Origin: Perognathus longimembris pacificus | Taxonomy: Eukaryota; Chordata; Mammalia; Rodentia; Heteromyidae | NCBI RefSeq assembly: GCF_023159225.1 | Contig: NC_063176.1 | Coordinates: 30,607,786 to 30,671,785, forward strand | DNA: 64,000 bases | Reading direction: 5' to 3' | Part shown: positions 44,874 to 57,646 of the stretch, piece after piece | Position numbering within the stretch: position 1 is the first letter of the stretch | Layout of the letters: each line of letters opens with the position of its first letter | The notes under the pieces: generated by a model | Database searches by the model: none | Told to the model about the DNA's origin: nothing | The model's input: only the letters and a program-made list of their open reading frames with translations | Position numbers and translations under genes: made by a program

Positions 44874-46069
44874 TGTGTTCTTTGGAGGAGCATATTTTAT
44901 AAAGTAGAGGCAGAGAAATACCCAGCAGCAGATCCCCCAATAATTTATCCACAAGAGACAGAGAGCTTTTCTGAATCACTTAAGAAACAATGCAATTCAT
45001 GTGTAAGAATTTAAAATTTTTGCTTTTTGAATTTTCTTTTGATTTTTGTTATCTATTAATATCTTTTATTGTACTTGACCACATGAAATGAATCTTCAAA
45101 TAAAGCAGACAGATTGTACTTTCACAAATGAAAGGTTCTTACTGGGTGACTAAGAAACATTAAAAATACTTTCAGGAGAAAATTTCTGAGACAATAATAA
45201 CATAAAATGATGACAATTGTGATGTCTTGTATTTATGGTAAGGGATGTGCTAAGAGGGCTTCTGGTCTATTCAAGTAATAGATGAAACAGCAATGAAAAC
45301 CAACAATGTTTTCTTATAGTCAGTAGTTTTCTTGCTGTCACTGTTAGAGGCACATTGATAAATTAAGAGAATTAGCCTATTTTTTTTCATGCTTTTTTTC
45401 CTCCCAGATGCATAAGCAACATGGTGTTCTGCAGTCAGAGAGAGAAAAGACTAACGATGTCACCTAAATAAAACAGAATGTGAAAAGTTTATCTCGTGCA
45501 GTATATAAAATACACTATATTTCTGTTTGCTAAATCTAGTCACCCTATCTCACCATGAATCCAACTAATTGATACAATTCTATACATTGTGGCCCCAGGA
45601 AAACCACCTCATCTCTATCTTTATTTCCTCCTCCAATAAAGCAAATACAGAAATGCTATAGAACTTAAGATACTAATTTACAATTGAGTAATGTCAAGAA
45701 TTTCTATTTGTCTTGGTAGTCATTACTTATTTTACTTTATATGTGTGATGTTTATTACTGCTTGATGCTTTTCAAAATGTTTTCAACTTCATAAGAGCAT
45801 GTTTGAGATGCTGTGTTATTCAAGGTGAAGGGCTTATTTTTCCTAAGTAGATTATGTCACTTTTCTCAGCAAGGAGCATAATAAAAAAACATCTGGCATA
45901 GTGACATTTTAGTGTAATAATAACAACAGAGTAGGTGCATTGATAGAAATCGATTATGGAAATACATTTACCAAAAGCACCATTTTAGCTGCATAAATAG
46001 TGTTTATTTAAATAATAATGAAATAAAATAATTAAATTAACAGAATTTTAATAAAAAATAAATAAAAAG
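44874..46069. other. AT-rich non-coding stretch, no gene seen
   Basis: No frame above background and no repeat family recognised. Confidence 0.5.
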
Positions 46070-46604
46070 CAATATATCTGTAAATAAAATAACCCAGGGT
46101 ACCAAAATCAAATACAGTAACAACAGGGGATAAACCACAGGAAAGAAGAAAGAAAAATTTCACATAGTACATTAAAAATGACAATAAAAAAGAAAAAAAT
46201 TGAACTCCAAGGTATGGAAACAAGAGGTTTTTTTAATTATTGCTGTCATTTTTTTTTTTTTTTTTTGGCCAGTCCTGGGCCTTGGACTCAGGGCCTGAGC
46301 ACTGTCCCTGGCTTCTTCCCGCTCAAGGCTAGCACTCTGCCACTTGAGCCACAGCGCCGCTTCTGGCTGTTTTTTCTGTATATGTGGTGCTGGGGAATCG
46401 AACCTAGGGCCTTGTGTATCCGAGGCAGGCACTCTTGCCACTAGGCTATATCCCCAGCCCTATTGCTGTCATTTTTAATAGAGGGAAAGTGGGGGAAAAT
46501 AAAGGGGGGTAACTAGTATGACAAGGAATGTACTCACTACCTTACGTATGTAATTGTAACCCCTCTGTACATCACCTTGACAGTAAAATTAAATTTAAAA
46601 AATA
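46070..46604 (+). mobile_element. L1 3' end interrupted by a SINE
   Basis: The L1 3' UTR reads on + in two pieces (46,070-46,253 and 46,461-46,604), ending cctctgtacatcaccttgac and an A-rich tail. An IDL-Geo element separates them. Confidence 0.75.
46254..46460 (-). mobile_element. IDL-Geo dimeric SINE
   Basis: A T-run (A-tail), then ggccagtcctgggccttgga ... ctaggctatatccccagccc. The target duplication tattgctgtcattttt is at 46,238-46,253 and 46,461-46,476, so it inserted into an L1 3' end. Confidence 0.92.
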
Positions 46605-46808
46605 GGGGCTGGGGATATAGCCTAGTGGCAAGAGTGCCTGCCTCGGATACACGAGGCCCTAGGTTCGATTCCCCAGCACCACATATACAGAAAACGGCCA
46701 GAAGCGGTGCTGTGGCTCAAGTGGCAGAGTGCTAGCCTTGAGCGGAAGAAGCCAGGGACAGTGCTCAGGCCCTGAGTCCAAGGCCCAGGACTGGCCAAAA
46801 AAAAAAAA
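46605..46808 (+). mobile_element. IDL-Geo dimeric SINE, well preserved
   Basis: ggggctggggatatagccta ... gttcgattccccagcaccac (ID-like monomer), then ccagaagcggtgctgtggct ... gcccaggactggcc (Geo monomer) and an A-tail. The best reference copy in this window. Confidence 0.92.
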
Positions 46809-47412
46809 TCTGGATGAGGGTCAGTGAGTTGAAAGAAGGCAATAAAATACAAATGACAGTGACTTATTTAGCTGCAAAATCAGAGATAACAGGCTTTTTT
46901 CTGGAAGTTTTATTGTCAATATGAATTTAGGGTCATAAATGGTAATATGCCTCAGTTCATTAATCTAATGTCTAGGAAAAACTGAATATTCACAGATTTA
47001 CATATGATGACTTAAGAATTATTCTGAAATCCTTTAGACTAAGGGAAAGTGCTCATAATAATCAATCAATAAATTATGATGGAGTCATTGAAAATAATAA
47101 AAATATGCAATCTTAAAGTGTGTTAGTTTCTCTAGTAACATAAAATTATTATAACATTAAATAGAAATCAGAATGAATTTCTTCTAAAGAAGTATATGGA
47201 GGCACAATGAAAATGTTATGTCAGTTGTCTCAATGTGTACACTATTTTCTGTTTTTTCAAATTTATAGAACACTACAGTCAACTTTCTGAAAGTAGTAAG
47301 TATACTCTTAATATATTTTTCCAGGCATCTTGGGGGTAGTTTCCTTATTGACAGCATCTAATCCCTCTGGGATCTTATGTGAGACAATAAACATTATTTA
47401 GTTGGTTATGTC
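46809..47412. other. AT-rich non-coding stretch, no gene seen
   Basis: Nothing recognisable beyond background. Confidence 0.45.
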
Positions 47413-47611
47413 ACAAACCCAAAATTTCTGGTGCATCTATTTAAGTCTACAGGTAAATGTCCTTTTGTCCCAATATACCGTAAGTTTCTTAAGAACGAGG
47501 TCCTTGATCTTTCTTTCATTTCTTTCACATTTTGATGCAATAATAGAGGTAAATAAATATATGAAAAGTAAATACTTAGAATCCAGCACATGAGTTTCTC
47601 TGGACACTAAA
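47413..47611 (+). repeat. Inverted duplication, left arm
   Basis: The reverse complement of this stretch recurs at 49,118-49,305. Shared blocks include aagtttcttaagaac, ggtccttgatctttct, cacattttgatgcaataata and catgagtttctctgga. Confidence 0.85.
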
Positions 47612-49117
47612 TGTGGTCAGTTGGTTAGTTATTCAGCAGAACAAATACCAGGAGAGAGAAAGAGTGATGTAGTTTTGGACCTGATACATTAAAATAGAAA
47701 TTTTGGATAAAAGAGATAGCATTTTATTCCTTCTAATTTTTAGCCCAAAACAAGTTTTATGAATAGACTGTCAAATATCACAAGAAAAATTCTTAGGATC
47801 ATTCACTTTTAGGTAACTGAAATGAACATTTGTACCGTTATCATCATCATATTGTGATGGCTTTTGAACATCAAAGTATGACATTCTTTCAGGCAAGCTC
47901 AACTTCCTACTATTTTCTTTCTTAACCAATTATGCTTTAAATATGAAGAATACACACAAAAAGTCCTTGAATAAGTAAGTGCACTTACTTATGTTTTAAT
48001 AGTTTTTAGTACAGTGACACTGAAAATTGAATCATACTTGCGAAATCCTAGACCATTTTTTTCTTCAAGATTGTGACTTTGCTTAAAAACTTTGCAATAT
48101 AACTTCAATAAAACCCATTTGGTTATCTTACATTTGATTTACTTGCCAATTTGAAAGAGAGCTTCCTTTGAGAGATGCCTTTTTCTCTCTAATTCTAATA
48201 CATATTAATTAGCTCAGGTTCAAGCAAAGGATAATGATGATTGGTGTGGTTGTTATTTTCATCCACATACAAATCCGCAAATCCCCATGAGTCTTGAAAA
48301 TCCTCTTCTGTGAAGGAACTATATCTTTAAGAATAATTAAGAAATTCAAGATTTTGTGCATGTTTAATGAAAGAAAAATCATCGGACTTACTATTTAAAA
48401 ATGTTTGGACCTTAACTTTGACATCTTAACTGTGTCATCATTTACGGTGTATCCTTGCTTGCTTTGGATATGACCCTGACTTCCCCATTAGAGGATATAG
48501 ACATATTACTTAAGCAACCAAAGGTAAGAACCTATGGGAATTGTGGTTATATTTTTTACATGGGCATACCTCTCTGCCTTATTAAGCTAACAGCTTTTGA
48601 TTTGTTACCTTTTCAGGTAGCCAATGACTACATCTTTATAGATTCTTTGCATTTCTGACTGATATATGAACATTAGTATACAAATTTGGTGAAAAATAAC
48701 AATTAGTAAAGACCTGGGTGGTGTGGTTTATTAATCTGAACATCACAAATAGTTAATAATAGCTTTTTTTTGCAAATTTAAAATTGACATGCTAGATATT
48801 TTCATACTGGATTTTTAAAAAAATTGCTTATGGAATTCTCTTATTAACTTTTCTAGATAGAAGCCTGTTTTAATCATTATCTGCATTATCTGTCTTTTCC
48901 TTTTTCTTTCCCTCCTTTCCAGCTCAGCTGCTTGTATGGTATTTCTGTGACATAGCAAATACACATGCTTAATTAGCTTATATGTCACTTGCAAATTGTT
49001 TAAATATCAGTATTTTAAATATGCTACTTTGAGGATAAAGAAAAAACTTATATGAGAAGTAGGAAAAATGTTATCTTGAATATTGAATATCCACTATGAC
49101 TTAAAAAAATCTGTTGA
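47612..49117. other. AT-rich spacer of the inverted duplication
   Basis: About 1.5 kb with short frames only. No repeat family was recognised. Confidence 0.5.
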
Positions 49118-49305
49118 ATTAGTATCCAGAGAAACTCATGTGCTAAATACTTTCCATTTTTATTTATTTACCTCTATTATTGCATCAAAATGTGAAGGAA
49201 ATGAAAGAAGAAAGATCAAGGACCTTGTTCTTAAGAAACTTAACAGTATATGGGACAATGGGACATTTACTTATAGTCTTAAATAGACGCATCAGAACAT
49301 ACATG
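49118..49305 (-). repeat. Inverted duplication, right arm
   Basis: Partner of 47,413-47,611 in opposite orientation, roughly 85 percent alike by eye with a few small indels. Confidence 0.85.
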
Positions 49306-49317
49306 TGTAGGGTTTGT

Positions 49318-49705
49318 ACTCAGTCTGTTTTCTGCTGCTTTACAGAGTTTCAGAGACTGAGTAATTTATAAACAATGGAAGTTTATTTGACTCATAATTC
49401 TGGAGGTGGAGAAACCCAAAAGCATGGTATCTGGCAAAGCACTTCATGGTGCACCATAACATGGCAGAAGGGCAAGCCAGCATACTGGAGTGAAAGAAAG
49501 GAGAATCAGGCTAATGCCACCCTTCCAAATGATCACCATTCCCAAAACCAGAAACCAAATCCTGCATAAACTAACCCTTCCCCAAATGGCATTGAATCCA
49601 TTCATGAGGGCGGAAACATCAAGGCCTATTGACCTCTCTGAAGGTACCTCTTAGTATTGATACAAAGGCAGTTAAATTTCAACCTTAATTTTGGATTTTG
49701 AAACC
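49318..49705 (-). mobile_element. MaLR-type LTR relic
   Basis: gactgagtaatttataaaca, catggcagaagggcaagcca, ttcatgagggcggaaacatc and aaatttcaaccttaattttgg keep the order of mammalian MaLR (ERVL-related) LTRs read on the minus strand. Confidence 0.6.
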
Positions 49706-51370
49706 ACAGCAAGGCTAACAGTATGAATTAATATGGAGAGTATGAATAATAGATGGTGAAACTACAATAGATTTTTTTTTTGAAGAGGGAGCCTTGTATT
49801 AGACTTTCCAAAGCACCATGAATCTCTGGAAGAATCAGGTTGTGATACAGATTCTAGGGGTGAAGTGACCAAATAGAAAAAGCACAACAAAACTGAGTTA
49901 ATCAGAAGTTATTCGTTTTTATAATCAATATCCAGAATTGTAGGGCCAAGGACCTGGCTTAAATGGTAGAGGACTTATAAGGAAAGCATGAGGTTCTGAG
50001 TTTTAAAAAGAAAACAATCACAAAACATAAAGATCAAGAATTCTGAATATTTTGGCTACAATGGAAATATGGAAAGGGTTGTACATTAAGGTCACCATCT
50101 TTTAGAAAAAATATTTGCTTTTACTCTTGATTAATAAACCATAGGTTTTGAGGAATACTCTCTTTGATGCCCCAGGGTTGCAATTTTTTATATATTGTCA
50201 TTTGGATCCTAAATGTCTTAAAGTCTTTGTCCCCAGAATGGCACCACTGGGAAGTAGTGGAAACTTTAAGAGATGAGACCCAGTGGGAAATCTTAAGGTC
50301 ACCGTGAGTGTGCCCTTGAAGAGCATTGTGTCCCCTTCCTCTGTTTTGTTTTCTGGCTGTGAGGAGAGTAGTTTTATTCTGCCATGCACTGAGATTTTTC
50401 CCTCCAACATGTCCACAAAGGCCTAAAAGCAATGGGTCCTAAAATCAATGATGTTGGAATGAGATAAACCTTTTCTCTTTATAAGTTGATTATCTCTGGT
50501 ATTAATTAAACCATAAGAAAATGGACTGAGCCAATATATAGTAGTATGCAACACACTTCATTTTCTGGCATTTGAATCACCTGTATATCATTATAAAATG
50601 TTATGGCTAAAAAACAAAACTGGAGTGGTAGAAATACCATTATTTTGTGGCTTTGCTTCATTTTGCTTTTGATTAATGAAGATTTTTATTTTGTGATGGA
50701 GTCTATACATTGTGAAGATGATAATATTGATGATAATAATAATCATAATCAGCTTTGTAAAATGTTTCTTTCTGAGAAACCATTGGATTTCTTTTTATGT
50801 TCAGAGCAATTGACGGGCTTGGCAGGTCCTGAGATTGTTATTAACATATCCACCAATACAGCACTGCTTTAGTTTGTCAGGGAATTACAGTTGGTTCTGC
50901 TCCTATAAGGATAATTATTATTTTTGTAATAGTTTTACTGACAATTTTGACTTCTCAAAGTGATGGTTCAGGGTGATGAATTAAAGAAAGATTGCAAGTG
51001 CTCAGTCTCCAGTGAAAGGTGGTAGTTCTCTCGCTCCCTTTCTCTCTGAACTTGGAGATTATGTAATAGTGTAAGCAATTTCTATTTATTTAACTCTTCA
51101 TAGTCTTCTCTCTTTCTCTTCCCCCTAGAATCTCTAGAATGTTTGCATAGAATTGTACTCTAGAAACCATAAACATACTAAAACCTTATACATGTAACAT
51201 GATCATTTGGCTATCCATAAATAATCTGTAGTGTGGGTACTTGGAACTACATAATATGTAACCAATTTTTATTCAAAAATGATAATTTAGGGTGTGACAA
51301 CATAACAAAATAGAGCCCTCAATTTCTTTTTCAATTCTACCCCTCCCCCCCTGCAACTAACTACATATGC
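49706..51370. other. AT-rich non-coding stretch, no gene seen
   Basis: Frames up to about 100 codons near 50,120-50,870 show no motif or splice context. A decayed tRNA-like SINE fragment may lie at about 49,950-50,020. Confidence 0.45.
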
Positions 51371-51716
51371 AGAGTTGTGTCTGGATGTAGTTGTGCATGC
51401 TTGTAATTCCAGGTATTTAGGAGTTAGTGGTCAGAATGATCTTTGTTTGAGGGTAGAGTGGGCAAAAAGTTAGTAAGACCCTATCTCAGCAAACAAGCTG
51501 GATATGGTAGGAGAAAATTATAGATAGAAGCATTGTAGTCTGAAGCCAGCCCAGGGCCTCAGCCCAGGCTAAAAGTGAGACCCCATCTGGAAATAACTAA
51601 AGCATAAAGGGCTAGAGGCATTGCTCAAGTGATAGAGTGCCTGGAGGCATTGCTCAAGTGATAGAGTTCCTGAGTAGGAAGTATAAGGCCCTGAGTTCAA
51701 ACCCCATTACCCTTCA
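51371..51716 (+). mobile_element. B1-like SINE followed by a tRNA-like unit
   Basis: tctggatgtagttgtgcatg, then taagaccctatctcagcaaa, then a second unit ending ggccctgagttcaaacccca. The segment ggaggcattgctcaagtgat is duplicated in tandem (about 51,615 and 51,645). Confidence 0.6.
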
Positions 51717-52271
51717 AAACTAAAACTTGGTTACAATGAAAATTAAATGATATTATGAATTAAATTGCTATTCAAGCCATACACTAGTAAATAAATATTG
51801 TTATGTGGTTTAACAGACTGGTTAGTACAGAAATACATGTAAGTGGCAGAACTTTATGCTTGCTTCATATGGGTAAAATTCAAGGTACAATTAATAGAGG
51901 ACCAATGGGATAATTGAACTATTTAATACCTAGCAGTCATTTATTAAATATATGTTGAGTATGGAAAGAATGAAAAAATTAAAAAATGAGCCAAGAATAT
52001 AAATACATGACTAATAAGTATGAGAGCTTGTCTAACTTTATTAGTAAATGCAAATCAAAAACTGCAGTGTGAAAAATGTTCACTGATCCAATTTAAAACT
52101 TTAAAAATGAGGGAAAATTCTTCCCTCAGGCATGATGAGCAGGATGCCCAACAGGTGGCACAGCCACCAGGCCCCAATTTGGTGGCTGTAGTACACCAAA
52201 ACCAGAACCCCCAATTCCATGTCTGAACTTTCATGAGGAGTATCCTGGTTGCATCCTTACTCATAACAGCA

Positions 52272-52523
52272 AAAAATGGAGCCAGGCCCTGGTGGCTCAT
52301 GCCTGTAATCCTAGCTACTCAGGAGGCTGAAATCTGAGGATCATGGTTTGAAGCCAGTCTGGGCAGAAAAGTCTCTGTGAGACTCTTATCATTAATTAAC
52401 CACTCAAAAACCTGAAATAGAGCTGTGGCTCAAAGTGGTAGAGCACTAGTCTTCAGCACAAAGAGGCTCGAGGACAGTCCCCAGGCCCTGAGTTCAAGCC
52501 CCAAAATGGACCAAAAAAATGAA
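52272..52523 (+). mobile_element. B1-like/Geo composite SINE
   Basis: aggccctggtggctcatgcc, tgtaatcctagctactcagg, then tagagctgtggctcaaagtg and ggccctgagttcaagcccca. The clearest copy of the composite type. Confidence 0.8.
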
Positions 52524-54608
52524 TACATGAAAAGGAAATGGAGCAAAATAAAAGGTCATTAATGGAAAGGGAATTAAGATTGAAAAGAAAACCCACATTG
52601 GCAAACCATATTACAAAATTAAATAGTTCTATGTCTGTTCTCATAGCCAATTTTCAAAGCATAGTTCTGACTGTAAAAAAGAAGCAAGTTGAAGAATTAC
52701 GCATGAAGGAAGATACTGCTTTATGACTACATCTCCATAACTGTATATTTATAAATATGGATGCTTATGTAGCCATGTGAAAAGATGGAGAATGGCCTTA
52801 TAGTATTGTCTATTGCTAGGAAGGTAAGGAAGGGAGAGGGGGACCATGAATAGTACTGAAAGGCAGCTATTTGTTAAAAGAATTTCATTTTAGTTATCAA
52901 GTTTCATTTTTGTCACTAACCATAAAAAGACTAAGAGCCAATTTGACAAAAGTCAACGACAATGAATTCCTGATGACAGACATATAGATGGAACAAACTT
53001 ATATTGTTTTTCACTATGAAACAAGGTTCATTATGCAAATCCACTAAGTAATTAATTTGCAGGGCACTGAATCTCAAATATACAAACAGTGCACTGTGAA
53101 AAAAAATTCAGATTTCTATTCCTCTTCCCCAGAGGTAGGCAATGGCAGTTCTCAGCTTCTTATCCCATGTCTATAGAGTTTTTTCTTTTTCTTCTCATCC
53201 CCCACATGAATATGTGTCTTTGTCCCCCTAGAAAGGATAGCTTGTTGTATTTTGAAGGATTTTCAATACAAGTTCATACTGAAATTTCCCATTGGATTGT
53301 ACACTTTTTCATCCTATGAAACGTATTTTTGGAAGAAAAAAAGATTTGAAAAATAGGAAGAATAAGAGGAAAAGTGCAAAGTAGATTGGTATTCAGCTGC
53401 TGAGTGAAAGACAATAATTTAGTCAGCAATGGTTCTAGAACAAGAATGTATTATAATAGGCACACCTTAAGAAGATTAGTTTGAGACTACTTTATAATGC
53501 GAATGGTAAGAGACACAAGAATGGAACAGAATAAATCAGTTGCAAGGCTTAGTAATTGACAAGCAATAAGAAACCCCTAAGAAATTCAAGAGAAAGGATG
53601 AGAAGAGAGGCAAAATGCCGAAGTGCAGTGTTTGAGACCTGCTGGGAAGGAAAAAGAATTTAAAATGAGTGATTCCCATTCTCAGAGAAGTCAGATGAGG
53701 AAAGATTCCGTGACCTGCGATGAGAAACAAAGGAAAAAACAGAGAGAGGAAGAGGAGTGAAAAATCCCTTTGGAGCTGTTGGGTCTCTGATGTAGATGTT
53801 TTAGAAACTGAGTTAAAGGAGATTGTCTAACAGCAGGCATGCACAGTGTTTGCAGTGAGTGAGTGACAGCAGTGTGGTACAGGAACTGAGGAAGATGGTT
53901 AATATGGAACTGAGAGATAGCTACATAAAGTGGAGGTGATATGTTAAGGAAGAGGCTGGATGGAAATAGTCTCCGGGGTGCTGAGCATGTGGCCCTCTGT
54001 ACATTACTCATTTCTATATAACATGCGACAATATTACTACAAATGGAAGGGCATGCCAGAAACGATCATTGGAGCAGACAGGGCTCCAGCATTGAGGAGC
54101 AATTTCAACTTAATGATCCCAAAGCTATTGGTTAGTGGATAAGTCCACGCACCTCTCCAGTTGTCACAGAATCATTAGATGTGTGAGTCTTCACAATCCT
54201 GATTTGTTGTACCTGGCAGAAGGTAGTAAACAGAAGAGAGGGAGAAGGATACTTTAATTAAAGGATTTGGTGGTGGTGAAGCACAGTGACATTCATCTCT
54301 TCATCAATATTCATCTCATTCATTATGAAGATGTATGATACTCATTCATCTTAGTCATGTGCCTGGTCCTTCCTTCCCTTTCTTACCACAAATATCATGG
54401 AGTCGTTGCTGGTGATAAACACTACTAAAGGCCAAAGAGACATGAATAGACCCTAACAAAATCTATTCTTTCCCTGAAAGGAGATGGTCTAGTGAAATTA
54501 TAGAAGAAAAGCAAAACATCTTTTCTCGTGTTTTTCCTAAGGATAGTGCTTGATTACAAATTCTACACTATCTGTTTAGGAACAGCTATTTGATGAGAAG
54601 TGGGAACT
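52524..54608. other. Non-coding stretch, no gene seen
   Basis: Only short frames, none with a motif or exon-like borders. Confidence 0.5.
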
Positions 54609-54621
54609 AGGAACTTATCTT

Positions 54622-54829
54622 TTTTTTTTTTTTTTTGGCCAGTCCTGGGCCTTGGACTCAGGGCCTGAGCACTGTCCCTGGCTTCCTTTTTGCTCAAGGC
54701 TAGCACTCCGCCACTTGAACCACAGCGCCGCTTCTGGCCGTTTTCTGTATATGTGGTGCTGGGGAACCGAACCTAGGGCCTTGTGTATCCGAGGCAGGCA
54801 CTCTTGCCACTAGGCTATATCCCCAGCCC
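54622..54829 (-). mobile_element. IDL-Geo dimeric SINE
   Basis: A T-run, then ggccagtcctgggccttgga ... ctatatccccagccc. The target duplication aggaacttatctt is at 54,609-54,621 and 54,830-54,842. Confidence 0.92.
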
Positions 54830-54948
54830 AGGAACTTATCTTAAAGATGCATTTATTTATAAAACATGCTTTTGAAATATGAATGTTTATGTGGGAATCA
54901 TTGGTAATCCTAAAGAATATAAATTAGAAAGTTAAAAAGAAGCCCTTC

Positions 54949-55137
54949 TCTTTTTTTTTTTTTTTTTTTTTTTTTGGCCAGTCCTGTGGCTTGGACTCAG
55001 GGTCTGAGCACCGTCCCTGGCTTCTGTTTGCTCAAGGCTAGCACTCTGCCGCTTGAGCCACAGCGCCACTTCTGGCCATTTTCTGTATATGTCGTGCTGG
55101 GGAATTGAACCCAGGGCCTCATGTATAGGAGGCAAGC
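54949..55137 (-). mobile_element. IDL-Geo SINE, 5'-truncated
   Basis: The same element, but the start of the ID monomer is missing (it stops at catgtataggaggcaagc). The target duplication agaagcccttc is at 54,938-54,948 and 55,138-55,148. Confidence 0.9.
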
Positions 55138-55329
55138 AGAAGCCCTTCGCTTAAGGCTTGGTCCGTGTTTTAAACTATGCACTTTGAATGTATGGGACTC
55201 TATCATGTAATAATTGAATCCAAAAATGTATGGTCTCAGCTTTTCTGGGGATTCCACACCAGAAGGAAGTAGAAGTCAGCAAAAGCCTAAGCATCCTTTG
55301 GAGCAATTGATGTGTGAGTTCCAATATCA

Positions 55330-55540
55330 TTTCCTGGGCTTCAAGAAAAGCCTTGGGCCATTGCAGCTTGAAAAAATAAACCATGTGGTTTTGAGGAAAA
55401 CACCTGACTTCTCTGAGCTTCACATCCTTTCCTGTGAAATGGAAAGCACAAATCTTGAGTCTCAGGTTAAATGTGCTAACCTGGACCTGACAAAATGGGT
55501 GAACTCTTTAGCATTTAGTAAACACGTCTCTTCTTTTGTC
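55330..55540 (-). mobile_element. MIR SINE relic
   Basis: acttctctgagcttcacatc and tttcctgtgaaatggaaagc are the reverse complement of the MIR core. Confidence 0.5.
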
Positions 55541-57361
55541 TCTATCCCTGTGGTCTCAATGCAAAGAGGTTGAAGACAATGTCTAGTTCTTTCTCTTACT
55601 GATTGGAACTTTCACATCAGGGAATAAATGACCCAGAGATGTCCTTACTGAAGCAATCAAAATGTTCCACTGAAAATCTGTTCAGAACTCTGAAAATTTC
55701 AGATGATGCCTGGACCAGGAGTCCCTTTCCCAACTACTTCTTCCAAATCTCTCATGATGCCTTTATCTATTGCCATTGAGGCTTGTCTTTCTACTCCTTG
55801 TCTTGTGTGTCCATTGATCTTGCTGTTCATGTTTATCGAACTATTTGCTACACAGCATCTGAGTTTCCAGTAACATGGCCTCTTGTCTTTCTCAACTCAG
55901 GGGAGTCTCCTAAAATAGCAGAATATGGAGTGATTGGTTTAGTAACCAAGTAAACTACTTGTTGAGTACATACAGTACTAATATTGTAGCACCATAATAG
56001 ATAGTAGAGGGACTAAAAAACTACTAAGGAATTGCCCTGGACTCTAAGAGTTCATAAACTGATTAAGACACTGACAAATATACACAAAACTATTAGGTTG
56101 TCATAGTTGGCAAGAGTAATAGTGAAAATATTTAACAATTACGATATTATCATTGGGCACTTACCAAATGGCTGCTAGCTACGAACAACTAACTACCTAG
56201 CTGGCTATTAGGTACATGGCTTAAGTCATCAGCCCAGTTGGAGCATGTATTACAACTATATAAACATTCCATTGGCCAAAGGAATCTTTGGATCCAAGTA
56301 AATTTGTATGACCATGAATAGCACAAAGTTCCTGCTCTGCCCATCTACATACATGGAACCTTCAGCCTTTTTACACCAGAGTCTTCCTGAGATCTTCCTG
56401 AGGACTTTCCACAAAGGGACAAGACAGATGTTCTTTTCAGCTATGGCTCCTTTAAGAGGGAGGATTATCCTCCAGGCCCACGTAAGCAAAGGCAGTGGAG
56501 GATTGAGAGGGGGCTCATTCTAATACCTAGCATTTGTAGCCACAGGAGCTGCAGAGGACAGCACCCTCTGGTTGCTCAGGGTATCCCTCTAGCATTCTCA
56601 AGATAAGTATCATCAGATTGGAAGGAGAATGGACAGAAATCATCAACAGAAGGGAGTTGAAATAGGCAGAAAAGGCTATGCAGTAGACAGCAGTACCTTG
56701 AACTTAGTCTATGCTGGAAACAACTAAAAAATGAACCAAGAATTGACTCTGGCTGTTCTTAGAAAATGATATGTCCTGATGAGAGTTTAGACCAGTGCTT
56801 TTCATGATGTACAGCTTCAGCTATATTACTAGTATAATTTAGAGAATTTGCTAACAACGTGAATTGATTGTATCTGTATTCACTTTATAAATTCAAAACC
56901 ACTTGAGCAGAGTAGAATAGTAGAGTGTTTGATAACAAGAATAAAGCCTTAGATTTGAACCTCAACATGAGGCTCCCACAAAAATAATAAAAAGGAATAC
57001 TACTTAAAACTATTACCCCCTTCTTTGAAAGCCTGTAATTTTCAGTGGATAACACTAGATTTGGGTATTTTAGTTTGCTTTTTATCTAGTGTAACTGATT
57101 TATTTGGTATTAGGCAGGGTCTTTATGATTTTGTTCTAAATACTGTCCAAATACTTCAAAATCTGGGTGAATCCAACATTAAAAATGAAAACCTCTATAC
57201 CTCTGGAACATTTTTGCACTAAAGAAAGTATACACACACACACACACACACTAGCTGGGGTTGGTTGTATTCTGTATTCTTTAAAGAATTATTTCATTTA
57301 TTTAAAACTAGAAATGAATATTAATATAGCACTAGAAGAATAGTAGAATGAAACATTTTTG
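55541..57361. other. Non-coding stretch upstream of CNGA1 exon 1c, no gene seen
   Basis: Presumed 5' intron of CNGA1. A short (CA)n lies at 57,231-57,251. No 5' UTR exon could be recognised from sequence alone. Confidence 0.5.
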
Positions 57362-57586
57362 TTATTGTTGGTCATAGGACTTGAACGTAGGGTCTGGGCA
57401 CTGTCCCTAAGCTCGTTTACTTAAGCCCAGTGCACAGCCACTTTGAGCCACACCTCTACTTCTGGTTTTCTGGTGGTTAACTGGGGATAAGGGCCTCACA
57501 GATTTTTCTGCCTGGGCTGGCTTTAAACTGTGATCCTTAGATCTCAGCCTCCTGAGTAGCTTGCCTGAGCTACCAGTGCCTGGGGA
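57362..57586 (-). mobile_element. B1-like/Geo composite SINE
   Basis: cataggacttgaacgtaggg, gatttttctgcctgggctgg and ctcagcctcctgagtagctt on +. It ends about 60 bp before a CNGA1 exon. Confidence 0.75.
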
Positions 57587-57646
57587 AATTTTTGATTAAA
57601 TAATAAATGCAAAAATAGTTTTCTCACCTGTGGGATTTCTTTGCAG

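Noticed and set aside
46605..46680. tRNA-Ala-like sequence
   Set aside because: It is the ID-derived head of a SINE, with an A-tail and a fused right monomer, not a tRNA gene.
49083..49569. Open frames spanning the inverted duplication and MaLR relic
   Set aside because: The similar frame at 47.4 kb reflects the inverted duplication itself, and the amino-acid pattern has no domain.
55214..55573. 119-codon + strand frame upstream of CNGA1
   Set aside because: It overlaps a MIR relic on the opposite strand and has no motif or start context.
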